A DNA stretch of 64,000 nt, taken from Nocardia iowensis (lineage in GTDB: Bacteria > Actinomycetota > Actinomycetes > Mycobacteriales > Mycobacteriaceae). Shown piece by piece: positions 15,777 through 24,601 of the stretch. Every line of letters begins with the position of its first letter. Positions within the stretch are counted from its first letter, which is position 1. The stretch is from contig NZ_CP078145.1 of assembly GCF_019222765.1 (NCBI RefSeq), positions 3,224,001-3,288,000 of the forward strand, written 5' to 3'. A program made the position numbers and the translations under genes. Below the pieces are notes generated by a model that was not told where the DNA came from, did not search any database, and was given only the letters and a program-made list of their open reading frames with translations.

Positions 15777-15793
15777 ATACCCCCTAGGGGTAT
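15777..15793. promoter_or_regulatory. CsoR/RicR-type operator
   Basis: ATACCCC at 15777-15783 and GGGGTAT at 15787-15793 are exact inverted copies around CTA. This matches the ATACCCCCNNNGGGGTAT pattern bound by copper sensors of the CsoR/RicR family. It precedes the leftward His-rich gene. The regulator itself is not in this window. Confidence 0.85.
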
Positions 15794-15972
15794 GCGCCAA
15801 GCAGATGTGGCGCGCCTCACCTGACGCCTGAATGAAGACTGTTGTCGCTGGGGTGACCGACATCCCGTGCCGCAGCCGCGGACGACCGACTGGGGTGAAA
15901 ATGTTTGCGGCTGAGTGTTATTGCTTGCCGGTGCGCGGCAGTATGGAAGGCGGGCTACACCTGGGGGTTGCC

Positions 15973-17298
15973 ATGAACCACAAATCGCCGGGACGGAAAA
16001 GGCTGGGTCGGTATGCGCTGAGCATGCTGGCAGCGGTCGTGGCGATACTTCTCGGCTGGGGTGCTGCGGTGGCCGCATTCTTCGGGGCAGGCTTTGTGAG
16101 TGCCGCGATACCGGTTCTTTTGGGGGCGGCGGTGTTCGGCTGCTTTGTCGTCTTTTGGGTGATGGTCCGGCTGATCGCGGGGTTCATGCGCTTTCCCCGC
16201 GCACGGTGGGTGGCCACGGGCGCTGCTGCCGTTGGTACTGCGGCGTTGCTGCTTGTCGCGTCGTTCACCGTTCTTCGTCCGCTGCCAAGTACGCCGGAGG
16301 CGCGACGGTCGATGGAGCCGCCGGCTCAGACCCAATACTGGACGCTGGCAACGGGGTCGACGGTTGCGGTGCTCGAGATTCCGACCGGTGGCCCGCCGCG
16401 CTCGGTCCCGATCGTCGTCGTCGGGGGCGGTCCGGGGGAGGGGAATGTCGCGGACCGGTCCCTCACCGGATTCTTCGAGCGGTTCGCGGCGCTCGGCTAC
16501 GACGTCTATTTCTACGATCAAGTCGGCAGCGGCTTGTCCGAACGATTGAGCAACCCAGCGGAATACACCGTCGCCCGACATGTCGCCGACCTCGAGGAAC
16601 TTCGGCAACGCATTGCCACCGACCGCATGATCCTGCTGGGTTCGTCGTGGGGCGGCAGCCTGGTGGCGAGCTATATGGCACGCCATCCAGCTCGGGTCGA
16701 TCGTGCGATCTTCACCTCGCCAGCCCCGATCGACTATGCGCAGTGGCGCGATGTCGATACCGGGTCGCCGTCGTCACGGCTACCACCGCAACGGCGACAG
16801 GAAGCCGACGCCCTGCTGCCCGGTTCGCCGCGGTTCATCCTCTGGTATCTCCTCGGCGGCATCAACCCACGGGCCGCATACAATCTCATCTCGGACCGAG
16901 AGGCCGACAGCTACTTCTCCACCTATCTGCACCTAGTTGCTCCCGCCATGGTCTGCGACCCGGCGAACGTGCCGACCGACTCCACGACCGGGTACGGCTT
17001 CTACGACAACGTTTTCACCGTCCGCGACGCCCGATCCGGCGAACAGGCCCAAGTCCGCGAGGCCCTCACCCACGACCCGACACCGTCGCTGATCCTCACC
17101 GGCCCATGCAATTACGTTCCATGGGAGGTGACCCGCCAATATCGGACCACCTTGTCCAATTCGACTCTGGTGTGCCTGCCGAATTCGGGTCACGTCATCT
17201 ATCTCGACCAGCCGACACCGTACTTCGACACCATCCGCTCATTCCTACTGGACCAACCGCTCCCCATCCCACCGTGGACTTCCACTCAGCCCTGCTGA
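15973..17298 (+). CDS. Membrane-anchored alpha/beta hydrolase (proline iminopeptidase-like)
   Basis: A 441-residue protein. Three hydrophobic helices in the first 100 residues (LSMLAAVVAILLGWGAAVAA, AIPVLLGAAVFGCFVVFWVM, AAAVGTAALLLVASFTVL) anchor a C-terminal alpha/beta hydrolase that should face outward. Active-site features are VVVGGGPGEGN (in place of HGGPG), the Ser nucleophile in LLGSSWGGS and the His in LPNSGHVIYLDQP. The fold suggests an aminopeptidase or esterase. ATG 15973 follows GGGGG. Long open frames in other phases overlap it but lack coding character. Confidence 0.8.
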   Translation: MNHKSPGRKRLGRYALSMLAAVVAILLGWGAAVAAFFGAGFVSAAIPVLLGAAVFGCFVVFWVMVRLIAGFMRFPRARWVATGAAAVGTAALLLVASFTVLRPLPSTPEARRSMEPPAQTQYWTLATGSTVAVLEIPTGGPPRSVPIVVVGGGPGEGNVADRSLTGFFERFAALGYDVYFYDQVGSGLSERLSNPAEYTVARHVADLEELRQRIATDRMILLGSSWGGSLVASYMARHPARVDRAIFTSPAPIDYAQWRDVDTGSPSSRLPPQRRQEADALLPGSPRFILWYLLGGINPRAAYNLISDREADSYFSTYLHLVAPAMVCDPANVPTDSTTGYGFYDNVFTVRDARSGEQAQVREALTHDPTPSLILTGPCNYVPWEVTRQYRTTLSNSTLVCLPNSGHVIYLDQPTPYFDTIRSFLLDQPLPIPPWTSTQPC

Positions 17299-17315
17299 AC
17301 AAGGCGGCCAGCAGC

Positions 17316-18473
17316 TCAGCTGTCGGACACCGTGGTTCGGCGCCGCAATCGTGCCGCGAGCCACAGCACGACGCCGTAACCGAAGGCCGCGTCGGCGGTG
17401 GATACGAGGGCGGCGGTGGGGAAGACGATGGCGTGCCGCAATCCTGCGTCGGCGAGAGTGCGAATGCGGGCCAAAATCTCTGGGGGAGTGCCGATTACGA
17501 GCCAGTGGTGGAGCACCTCGTCCGGGACTTCCGCGATTGCCTCCTGCACCTCGGTCTTGGTGAGCTGGTGCGGCATCAGATCGATCAGGCCGCGGAAGCC
17601 CTCTCCGAAGGGATGTTTCGCACCGTAGCGCACCCATACCGCGTCCGGTGCGAGCAAACCCAGGTAGCGCACGGCTGGGGCGCGCAGCAGTCGTCGGAGC
17701 CCGGCATGCGTGCGCGCGGTGAGCATTTGGATCATCTGGGCGGGGACGATCGCCTCGGGGTCGCGTCCGGCGGTGCGGGCGGATGCGTGGACCAGCTTCA
17801 GTCGTCGCTCGTACTCCTGCGGCGACATCGTCTCCCACGGATACCAGCCGTCGGCGTATCGCCCCGTCAGTTCGAGCATCCGGGGTCCGTGCGCACCGAT
17901 CCAAAGCTGCGGCATCCGGTCCGCCGGTGCCGCCAAATCCATTGGTGCCCGGTCGATTCGGTAATATCGTCCGGAGTAGTCGAGGTATTCCGCCGCGGAC
18001 AGTGACGCGCGAATCACCTGTAGTGCCTCCTCGAGCCGATCAACCGGCCGATTCCAGGTGAATCCGTACGGATCGAGGTTCTCGCGTTCGCCGGACCCGA
18101 TCCCCAGGATGGGCGGCACCTTCGTCATATGTGCCAGCGTGAGGAACGTCTGCGCCAACAGCACCGGATGTCTGCGATGCGGATCGGTCACCCCGACCCC
18201 CAACTGCACACGCCCCGCCCCGGCGGCCAGATGTGCCAGCAGCGGCGCATAATCGAACTGCTCGTCCGGACTGCGAACCGTTTTCGCCTGCGGGGTGAAA
18301 TCGGTGTCCCACATGGCCCGCGGAAACACACTGATCAAATGATCCGGCGCCAGTACCGAATCCAGCCGGCCCAGCCGAGCCATCCGCACCACGAAGCGCG
18401 CAGCGCCCAGCGGCGGATTGACCCCGGTGAGCGTGCCCACTGCGAACGACCGCGAATCGCGCGAGTCCGACAC
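17316..18473 (-). CDS. LLM-class flavin/F420-dependent oxidoreductase
   Basis: A 385-residue luciferase-like monooxygenase-fold enzyme. Typical elements are LDSVLAPDHLISVFPRAMW near the N-terminus, GVGVTDPHRRHPVLLAQTFL, ILGIGSGERENLDPYGF and QLWIGAHGPRMLELTGRYAD. Members use FMNH2 or, often in actinobacteria, coenzyme F420; the GSGExxNxxPYG pattern fits the F420 type. The start is GTG 18473 after AAGGAGA at about 9 bases. The C-terminus carries a hydrophobic, Arg-rich extension (YGVVLWLAARLRRRTTVSDS). The substrate is unknown and the gene stands alone. Confidence 0.8.
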   Translation of the reverse strand: MSDSRDSRSFAVGTLTGVNPPLGAARFVVRMARLGRLDSVLAPDHLISVFPRAMWDTDFTPQAKTVRSPDEQFDYAPLLAHLAAGAGRVQLGVGVTDPHRRHPVLLAQTFLTLAHMTKVPPILGIGSGERENLDPYGFTWNRPVDRLEEALQVIRASLSAAEYLDYSGRYYRIDRAPMDLAAPADRMPQLWIGAHGPRMLELTGRYADGWYPWETMSPQEYERRLKLVHASARTAGRDPEAIVPAQMIQMLTARTHAGLRRLLRAPAVRYLGLLAPDAVWVRYGAKHPFGEGFRGLIDLMPHQLTKTEVQEAIAEVPDEVLHHWLVIGTPPEILARIRTLADAGLRHAIVFPTAALVSTADAAFGYGVVLWLAARLRRRTTVSDS

Positions 18474-18916
18474 CGTGGTCTCCTTTCGACCGGCATGCCC
18501 GCATCGGGCACCCCACCGATTATCCCGTCGGCCCCCGCGTGCGTCCGGTGATTCCACCGGGCCGACCACATGCGCGGAACCTGTTGCGCGCGACTACGAG
18601 CCGAGCGGGGGTGCGCACGCGGTTTTCCACCTGCTCCGAGTTTTGTCTGATCGCAGCCGCCGCGGCTTGGCGCGTCTGCCGGATCATCGGTGTCGACGGA
18701 TTCGACTCGAAACTCCGGTCCGGCGGACTGGCAACGTAAACGCTGCGGCGGAGGTGAACTCGATCACCAGGTGCAGGCCGATTCAGAGTCGCGCGGGGTG
18801 CTGTGCAGCACCCCGCGCGACTCTGGGGCTCATCTATCAAGGACTAGCGCAGTGAGCTGAACGTGAGCGTGTCGATCGCGGCAGCGGCAGGACCACGTTC
18901 GCTCGGAACAGGCTGG
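18474..18916. other. Intergenic region with a strong terminator
   Basis: 443 bases between the start of the LLM oxidoreductase and the end of the monooxygenase, both leftward. It holds the hairpin at 18784-18825 and presumably the promoter of the LLM gene next to 18480-18560. I see no supported coding sequence. Confidence 0.5.
18784..18825. terminator. Exceptionally long perfect hairpin (about 19-20 bp stem)
   Basis: CAGAGTCGCGCGGGGTGCTG at 18784-18803 and its exact inverted copy at 18806-18825 leave only 2 central bases, so a 19-bp stem with a GTGC-type loop can form. It lies 92 bases past the stop of the leftward monooxygenase gene. It has no T-run, in line with the I-shaped terminators common in actinobacteria. 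Confidence 0.8.
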
Positions 18917-20473
18917 TCAATCTACTGGCGGCACTGTCGTTTCCAGCGGGGCGCCGAACCAGCGGGAGAGTGCTTCGCGCAGGGCGGGTGCGGCGGTGTC
19001 GATGGGTTGGTCGATGGTTGCGGCCCAGGCGATGTGGGCGTCCGGGCGGATCAGGAGGAGGTCGGCTGGTCGATGATCGGTTTTGGCCGTGTGGATCTCG
19101 ATGCGAGGCTGCCAGTCTCGGGCGATCTCGCGCAGGTCTGGGCGGTCGGCGAGGTCGAGGAGGATGGGCCGTGCGGTGTGCATGAGTTCCGCGACGCTGG
19201 TGATGCCCTGGTCGGTGTGCAGGGTGGGGTCGGGTACGAAGGTGCCCGCCAAGGGATGGTGGTCGGAGCCGGGCATCGGGTAACGGATGTCGGTGGCACC
19301 GACCAGGGCTCCCATGCGACGCAAGGCCGGCTCGTCGCCGAGCAGTTCCTGGAAGACTTCCCGAAGTGCTTCGGCGGCGGGGTCCTGTCCGCGCCGCAGT
19401 GCCACCTGGGCTCGGGTCTGTAGCCGTGCGCGTGCGCCGGCGAAGTGGCGTTCCTCGTGATAGGTGTCGAGCAAACCCTCCGGTGCCCAGCCGTGGATGT
19501 CGGCGCCGAGTTTCCAGGCTAGGTTGACCGTGTCGGTCATGCCGACGTTGAGCGCGGTGCCGGTGGCGGGGAACAGGTGGGCCGCGTCACCGGCCAGCAT
19601 GATCCGCCCGTCACGGTAGCGTTCGGCCTGCCGATCCTTGAAGGTGTAGCGCGTCAGCCGAGTAGGTTCTCCCAAGGGAAGATTCGCGCCGAGGACGCGG
19701 CGAGCACTGTCCGCGAGCTCGGTCAGGGTCAGCGGCTCGTCGTCGTCGTATTCGGTGGACTCGTCTTCGGTGGTTTGCAGGAACATCACCCCGGAGTTGA
19801 CCGCGAACGCGAACACACCGCGCTCTGTTCGCGTGAAACCGGAATGGATCGTTCCCAGGCCGGGGACGTCGATATCCCCGTTGTCGAGCACGGTCACCGA
19901 ATCATGCACGGTGACTTGCGCAAGCCTGTTGACCTCCGGATATGTGGTGCCGGAGAACGCGATTCCGGCCAGGTCACGAATTCGGCTGCGCCCGCCGTCG
20001 CAGCCGACCAGGTATCGGGCGGTCACCCGGTACGAGCCGTCCGGGCCGCGCACGTCCGCGGTCACCGTGGCATCGTCCTGGCTCACCCCGGTCACCTCGT
20101 GTCCGCGGCGGATGTCGGCGTCGAGTTCGCGCGCGTGTTCGCCGAGCAGTCGCTCGATTTCCAGCTGCGGGAGCGGCAACGCCCGCATCGGCGGATCTTC
20201 CAGGTGTGTGAAGTCCAAATAAATATTGCCGAACGGGAATCGAGGAGCCAGGTGGGGGTCGCTGCTGGCCGCCTCGAATCGGTCCAGCAGGCCTCGGTAG
20301 CGCAGCAAGTCCAGGATCCGCCCGCCGAGGCCGCTGGCCTTCGGGGTGTCTCGGGGCTGCGGCTGGCGCTCGAGTACCAGCGTCTGCACCCCCGCCAGGC
20401 GCAGCTCACCGGCCAGCATCAGACCGGACGGGCCTGCGCCCACGATGATCACGTCGGTGTCAGTTACTCGCAA
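18917..20473 (-). CDS. FAD-dependent aromatic monooxygenase, Rox/TetX-like
   Basis: A 518-residue class A flavin monooxygenase. Residues 11-17 form the FAD dinucleotide motif VGAGPSG, followed by VLERQPQPRDTPKASGLGGR, the DG motif in VGCDGGRSRIRDLAG and the GD motif in MLAGDAAHLFPATGTALNVG. The 120-residue C-terminal thioredoxin-like domain is present. Length and pattern fit rifamycin monooxygenase (Rox) and antibiotic-modifying relatives. The start is TTG 20473, preceded by GGGAG; no ATG or GTG fits better. The RAE-like site 60-78 bases upstream supports a rifamycin-induced role, but other aromatic substrates remain possible. Confidence 0.8.
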   Translation of the reverse strand: MRVTDTDVIIVGAGPSGLMLAGELRLAGVQTLVLERQPQPRDTPKASGLGGRILDLLRYRGLLDRFEAASSDPHLAPRFPFGNIYLDFTHLEDPPMRALPLPQLEIERLLGEHARELDADIRRGHEVTGVSQDDATVTADVRGPDGSYRVTARYLVGCDGGRSRIRDLAGIAFSGTTYPEVNRLAQVTVHDSVTVLDNGDIDVPGLGTIHSGFTRTERGVFAFAVNSGVMFLQTTEDESTEYDDDEPLTLTELADSARRVLGANLPLGEPTRLTRYTFKDRQAERYRDGRIMLAGDAAHLFPATGTALNVGMTDTVNLAWKLGADIHGWAPEGLLDTYHEERHFAGARARLQTRAQVALRRGQDPAAEALREVFQELLGDEPALRRMGALVGATDIRYPMPGSDHHPLAGTFVPDPTLHTDQGITSVAELMHTARPILLDLADRPDLREIARDWQPRIEIHTAKTDHRPADLLLIRPDAHIAWAATIDQPIDTAAPALREALSRWFGAPLETTVPPVD

Positions 20474-20532
20474 TTCGGTACTCCCATTTCCACAGGTTCT
20501 AGCTTCAGCCGGGCAATTCTGCGGCACGGCCC

Positions 20533-20551
20533 GGGTCTTGCCGCAAGCCCC
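20533..20551 (-). promoter_or_regulatory. Rifamycin-associated element (RAE)-like 19-mer
   Basis: On the minus strand the sequence reads GGGGCTTGCGGCAAGACCC, an inverted repeat (CTTG-CGG-CAAG with G/C flanks). From memory it closely matches the RAE reported upstream of rifamycin-resistance genes (rox, arr, rph, helR) in actinobacteria. It lies in the promoter region of the Rox-like gene, with TTATAG further upstream on the same strand as a possible -10. The exact published consensus should be compared. Confidence 0.7.
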
Positions 20552-20648
20552 CCGGTGCGCTATAAGTTGAGAGTGGAGAGGAGTAAAGTGCTCTCCTTTC
20601 ACTTATGGTTCGTTATCCACCGTCTGGGCCGCGTCCCTGGGAGCGGGG

Positions 20649-21677
20649 TCATCCATCGAGGAAGTGCAGCAGCTCCGCAGTGACGAACTCGGGGTTCTCC
20701 TCGACGAGCCAGTGGCCCGCATTCGGCACGTCCACCGCGCGCACGATGTTGGTCATGCGCGGGGCGGCGGTGGCCCGCACCGGGTCGAGCTGGCCCTGGG
20801 CGGTCATGAGCAAGGTTGGAACAGATGTCGGTGCTGCTGCGACGGTGTCGCCGACGTCCTTGTCGAGGGCGCGGTAGAGCTCGAAGCCGCCCGACAGGAC
20901 CTCTGGCCGTCGGTAGGTCCGTGCGTACTCGTCGATCTCGGCGTCGGTGAACGGAGATCGATCCGAGGTGCCACCAAAAGCGGTCCCGCCGAACGAGACT
21001 TGGGGATAGAACAGCGCCAGGTACTCGCGGACGTCGTCGCTGACCACGGTCTCCGGGACTCGGCGTTGGGAGTGGAAAGCGATGTGCCAGCTCATCGAGC
21101 GGTAGGTGGACGCGTCGATCGCGGGCCCTGGTAGCGGCAGGTCGAGGTAGCCGAGGCGGGCGGTGTCGGCGGGGAATTGGCTGGCGTACTGGAAGGCCAC
21201 CGCGGCGCCGAAGTCGTGCCCGATGACGCGGGCGTCGCGCACCCCGAGCCGATCGGCGATCAGGGTGTGCACATACCGCGCCAGCGTGGCTTTGTCGTAG
21301 CCGGTCGGCGAACCGGTGCTGTCGCCGAGGCCGGGAAGATCGATGGCGTAGACGGTGTGGTTCCGCACGAGCTCCGGCATGATCGGCCACCAGCCGAACC
21401 AGGTCTGCGGCCAGCCGTGTATCAGCACGACCGGCGGGCCACTGCCGCCGGTCACATAGTGCATCCGGACGCCGTCGACGTCGGCGAACTCGTGCCGGAA
21501 GGTGTTCTCGAACTGCGGGTCGCCCTGGGTAGCGGCCGCGTACGGGAGAACGTCGTCGGCGGCCGGGGTGGCGCAAGCCGCGGTGCCGATGGTGAGTAGG
21601 ACGGTGAGCGCGGCGGTTGCCAGCGTCCGCGCGGATCGGCGGGAGCGGCGCGACAGCGGCCGTGGTGCGGTGATCAT
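20649..21677 (-). CDS. Exported lipoprotein alpha/beta hydrolase, epoxide hydrolase-like
   Basis: A 342-residue protein with a twin-arginine-rich N-terminus and hydrophobic stretch ending in a lipobox (IGTAAC), so it is probably an outer-face lipoprotein. The enzyme part has LIHGWPQTWFGW, the nucleophile Asp in GHDFGAAV and the His in VPNAGHWLVEENP, the pattern of epoxide hydrolases and fluoroacetate dehalogenases. It is the last gene of a leftward unit with the DinB and methyltransferase genes (27- and 24-base gaps). The substrate is unknown. Confidence 0.8.
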   Translation of the reverse strand: MITAPRPLSRRSRRSARTLATAALTVLLTIGTAACATPAADDVLPYAAATQGDPQFENTFRHEFADVDGVRMHYVTGGSGPPVVLIHGWPQTWFGWWPIMPELVRNHTVYAIDLPGLGDSTGSPTGYDKATLARYVHTLIADRLGVRDARVIGHDFGAAVAFQYASQFPADTARLGYLDLPLPGPAIDASTYRSMSWHIAFHSQRRVPETVVSDDVREYLALFYPQVSFGGTAFGGTSDRSPFTDAEIDEYARTYRRPEVLSGGFELYRALDKDVGDTVAAAPTSVPTLLMTAQGQLDPVRATAAPRMTNIVRAVDVPNAGHWLVEENPEFVTAELLHFLDG

Positions 21678-21704
21678 TCGTTCCTGTCCTGGGAGGTGTT
21701 GGAG

Positions 21705-22193
21705 TCAGCGCCCGGTCGCGCCATCGATCAGTTCGCGGAGGATGTCTGCGTGACCGGCGTGGCGGCCGGTCTCTTCGATCATGTGGGTGAGCGCCCAGCG
21801 AACGCTGGGAGCCGGGCGGTCCGGACGCGGGCGGGGGACCGGTGCGCCGAGGTCGGTGCACCCATCGAGGATGTGGTTCGCGCGCTCGACCGTCGTGCGG
21901 TAGCGGGCGACGACGTCGGCCACGCTGTCCGCCGGTGCGGCCTGGAACGTCGCCTGCCAGTTGGTGACTCTGTCCCCGAGGAATGTCGAGCGCTCGACGA
22001 AGGTCAGGTGGTTGAGCAGGCCGAGCAGGTTCGTGCCCGACGGCACTCCGGCCGTTCGGACTTGTGGTTCGGGAGCATCGTCGACCTTCGCGACGATCGA
22101 ATTCCGGAGGTAGTCGAGGAATCCGCGCAGGATTTCGGTCTCGCTGCTTCCGAGTCGAGGCGGTGGGATGTCGCGGCGGCGGGCGGTGGGCAT
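21705..22193 (-). CDS. DinB-superfamily protein (DUF664)
   Basis: A 162-residue protein of the DinB four-helix family, DUF664 group. Typical features are ETEILRGFLDYLRNSIVAKV, a first His in LLGLLNHLTFVERSTF and the closing ALTHMIEETGRHAGHADILR, whose His residues form the metal site. Actinobacterial members include mycothiol-dependent transferases and hydrolases. It sits between a methyltransferase and an epoxide hydrolase-like gene on one strand. A relative, broken by a frameshift, lies at 27283-27794. Confidence 0.85.
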   Translation of the reverse strand: MPTARRRDIPPPRLGSSETEILRGFLDYLRNSIVAKVDDAPEPQVRTAGVPSGTNLLGLLNHLTFVERSTFLGDRVTNWQATFQAAPADSVADVVARYRTTVERANHILDGCTDLGAPVPRPRPDRPAPSVRWALTHMIEETGRHAGHADILRELIDGATGR

Positions 22194-22217
22194 GGAGTCT
22201 CCTTCGTCGGGAGCGGG

Positions 22218-22844
22218 TCAGGCGGTGCGGCGGATGAGCAGGACGTGATCGGTGACCTCGGCGGTCTGTCCGCCTGGGCCGGTCGCGATCCGGCGGGGCG
22301 CGTCAGCTCGCTCGACCTGCCATATCGCCGGGTCCAGGTCGATACCGGCGGCGACTTCGTGCGGGGTGGGGTACCGGACGTTCGGATCTTGGTCCCACGA
22401 CCACGGTGCGGTGGAGCCGTGGTCGACGACCAGCAGTAGTCCGCCCGAGCGCAGTGCGTGCGCGGCCGTACGCAGGACGGTTGCTCGGTCCAGGTCGAAC
22501 GAGGTGTGCAGGTAATGGGCGCAGATCAGGTCGAATTGGCCCCGCGGGAAGGACGTGCGCAGGTCATGCCGCTCGGCGACGACCCGGTCGGGCACGCCGC
22601 CGGAGCGGGCCAGGTCTGCGAGTCGCTCGACCGCCACGACCGAGATGTCGACGGCGGTGACGTGCCACCCCCGGCGGGCGAGCCACAGGGCGTCGCCACC
22701 ATCGCCGCATCCAAGATCCAACACTCTGCCGGGCGGCAGGTCCGTGACCGTCTCGGTGAGACGGTCGTTCGGCTGCGGGTCGGTGGCGGCTGGGCGGGTC
22801 GCGTAGACGTCGTCCCAGAACGCGACCGCGTCGGTGGTACTCAT
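22218..22844 (-). CDS. Class I SAM-dependent methyltransferase
   Basis: A 208-residue cytoplasmic methyltransferase. The SAM-binding motif I is VLDLGCGDGGDALWLARRGW, motif II is VTAVDISVVAVERL, and FDLICAHYLH and HALRSGGLLLVVDHG follow. These small enzymes often act on thiols, chalcogens or small molecules (TehB/TPMT-like). The start is ATG 22844 after GAAGGAG. It is first in a unit with the DinB and hydrolase genes and divergent from the XRE-cupin regulator, which probably controls it. Confidence 0.85.
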   Translation of the reverse strand: MSTTDAVAFWDDVYATRPAATDPQPNDRLTETVTDLPPGRVLDLGCGDGGDALWLARRGWHVTAVDISVVAVERLADLARSGGVPDRVVAERHDLRTSFPRGQFDLICAHYLHTSFDLDRATVLRTAAHALRSGGLLLVVDHGSTAPWSWDQDPNVRYPTPHEVAAGIDLDPAIWQVERADAPRRIATGPGGQTAEVTDHVLLIRRTA

Positions 22845-22931
22845 CGAGGCTCCTTCTGTCGAGACATGTTCAGTCTCGCCAGGCTCGCCACGATTTGGCA
22901 CGGAAACTTGCGGTTCTGGCAAGCTGGTCGC

Positions 22932-23516
22932 GTGGATCGCGAAACGGAAGACGTGCTCGACGTGGTGGGGCCGCGGCTGCGTGCGCTGCGTCGCGACCGC
23001 GGCATCACCCTCGCCGACCTCGCGGCGACGACCGGGGTATCGGAGAGCACGCTGTCCCGGCTGGAGAGCGGTCAGCGCCGGGCGACCCTCGAGTTGCTGC
23101 TGCCGCTGGCCCGCACCTACGACGTCCCCTTGGACGACCTCGTCGGTGCCCCGCGCACCGGCGACCCCCGGATCCATCTCAAGCCGATCCGGCGGTTCGG
23201 CATGATCTTCGTTCCGCTGTCCCGGCGACCGGGTGGGGTGCAGGCATTCAAAATGATCATCCCCGCTCGGCCGGAACCGCTGGAACCGACTCCGCAGACG
23301 CACGAAGGCTTCGAATGGTTGTACGTGCTCAACGGTCGCCTGCGGCTGGTGGTCGGCGAGCGTGACCTGACCTTGCCAGCCGGTGAAGCAGCCGAATTCG
23401 ATACGTCCCTGCCGCATTGGCTGGGCAGCGCCGACGGCGGCGCGGTCGAACTTCTCATCCTGTTCGGCCTGCAAGGGGTGCGCTCGCACGTGCGCCCCGG
23501 CGCGGCGCCGCGGTGA
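22932..23516 (+). CDS. XRE-family HTH regulator with C-terminal cupin
   Basis: A 194-residue regulator. Residues 10-65 are an XRE HTH (RLRALRRDRGITLADLAATT, GVSESTLSRLESGQRRATLE). Residues 90-190 form a cupin sensor domain (HEGFEWLYVLNGRLRLVVGE, LTLPAGEAAEFDTSLPHWLG). Such regulators sense small metabolites. The start is GTG 22932. It is divergent from the methyltransferase operon, with 87 bases between, and is the likely regulator of that operon. Confidence 0.85.
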   Translation: MDRETEDVLDVVGPRLRALRRDRGITLADLAATTGVSESTLSRLESGQRRATLELLLPLARTYDVPLDDLVGAPRTGDPRIHLKPIRRFGMIFVPLSRRPGGVQAFKMIIPARPEPLEPTPQTHEGFEWLYVLNGRLRLVVGERDLTLPAGEAAEFDTSLPHWLGSADGGAVELLILFGLQGVRSHVRPGAAPR

Positions 23517-23859
23517 CGGAATGCGAAACAGGCGCCGCCAGCCTCAGCCAAGAGCCTCGTCGCCAGAGCTTCCCCGCGGGCAACGCGCTACTGTCCATCT
23601 CGAGCAACCATTTTCGGGCCTGACCGCACCCGTGGGGCGGCCTTCGCCGGTGCGCCCTCCCGTATTTGGCGGCCTGAGGAATTGCCCGATTACCTGAATC
23701 GCCTTCGAGCAATTCGGTTTTCAGCAGACTGGGCGTGGCCCGCAACGCCCGGCCACATAGCCCACATCGAGCAGCCTGAAAAGTGCTTATCCGCCCCCGA
23801 ACGGTTCTTCGGCTGACCGCGGGCGCACCACGCCACCGGCGGCGATCCGCCGCCGAATG
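23517..23859. other. Intergenic region, no gene supported
   Basis: 343 bases between the XRE-cupin stop and the end of the leftward RibD-type gene. Open frames on both strands are short, without ribosome binding sites or familiar motifs. I see nothing else of note in it. Confidence 0.4.
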
Positions 23860-24504
23860 TCACCGCCGCCAGAAGAAGTGGTGTACCACGCCGCTCGGGC
23901 TCGGGATCTGCTCCAAATGGAAGCGGTCGACAAGTTCGTCGGGACTCGTCCACAATCTTTCGCCGCGACCGAGCTCGACCGGCGCGACGGCGATGTGCAT
24001 CGTGTCGATCAGGTCGGCCTCGAGGAACTCCCGGACCGTGGCGACCCCGCCGCCGATGCGCACGTCCTTGCCGTCGGCGGCGTCGAATGCCCGCGCCAGC
24101 GCGTCCTTCGGCGACGCGTCGAGGAAATGAAACGTCGTGTCTCCCAAGGTAATCGAGGGCCGTTCATGATGTGTGAGGACGAAGACCGGTGTGTGGAACG
24201 GAGGTTCGTCGCCCCACCATCCTTGCCAGTCATAGTTCTGCCATGGACCCCGCTGCGGGCCGAATTTGTTGCGCCCCATGATTTCAGCGCCGATGTTGTT
24301 GGTGAAGTCGCGAGTGCAGTAGTCGTCGAGGCCGTAGGTTCCGCCGGGGTCGGTCCGGTTGGGCCAGTGGGCAGTAGCGCCCGCCCAGAAGAAGAGCGCA
24401 CCCGGATCGGCATGGCCGAACGGGCGCTCGGGGCTTTGCCCCTCCCCGGCACCGTATCCATCGCTGGACACACTGAAGTTCTGAACGCGGACCAACTGTG
24501 TCAT
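23860..24504 (-). CDS. Dihydrofolate reductase family protein (RibD C-terminal type)
   Basis: A 214-residue cytoplasmic oxidoreductase-like protein with the DHFR/RibD-C fold. Features are VQNFSVSSDGYGAGEGQ at the N-terminus, FTNNIGAEIMGRNKFGP, TPVFVLTHHERP, KDVRIGGGVATVREFLEADL and DTMHIAVAPVELGRGERLW. The RIGGGxxxxREFL segment is the NADPH site typical of the family. The substrate is unknown and probably not folate. The start is ATG 24504 after AAGGAG. It is divergent from the TetR gene, whose operators lie about 100 bases away. Confidence 0.85.
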   Translation of the reverse strand: MTQLVRVQNFSVSSDGYGAGEGQSPERPFGHADPGALFFWAGATAHWPNRTDPGGTYGLDDYCTRDFTNNIGAEIMGRNKFGPQRGPWQNYDWQGWWGDEPPFHTPVFVLTHHERPSITLGDTTFHFLDASPKDALARAFDAADGKDVRIGGGVATVREFLEADLIDTMHIAVAPVELGRGERLWTSPDELVDRFHLEQIPSPSGVVHHFFWRR

Positions 24505-24601
24505 CGAGACTCCTTCTGGTTGCACTATGCAATCAGTTTGGCACCTTACCCAGACTGATCTCGTGGTGCAACCAGTCGTCTCGCCAGCGCGCTTGCGCAG
24601 C

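Noticed and set aside
15915..18005. 696-codon rightward frame
   Set aside because: Overlaps the membrane hydrolase in another phase and the LLM gene in antisense; Arg/Pro/Gly-rich shadow typical of high-GC DNA.
20557..20596. Imperfect inverted repeat near GAGTGGAGAGGAGTAAAGTG
   Set aside because: Pairing breaks at several positions; the neighbouring RAE-like site is the credible element.
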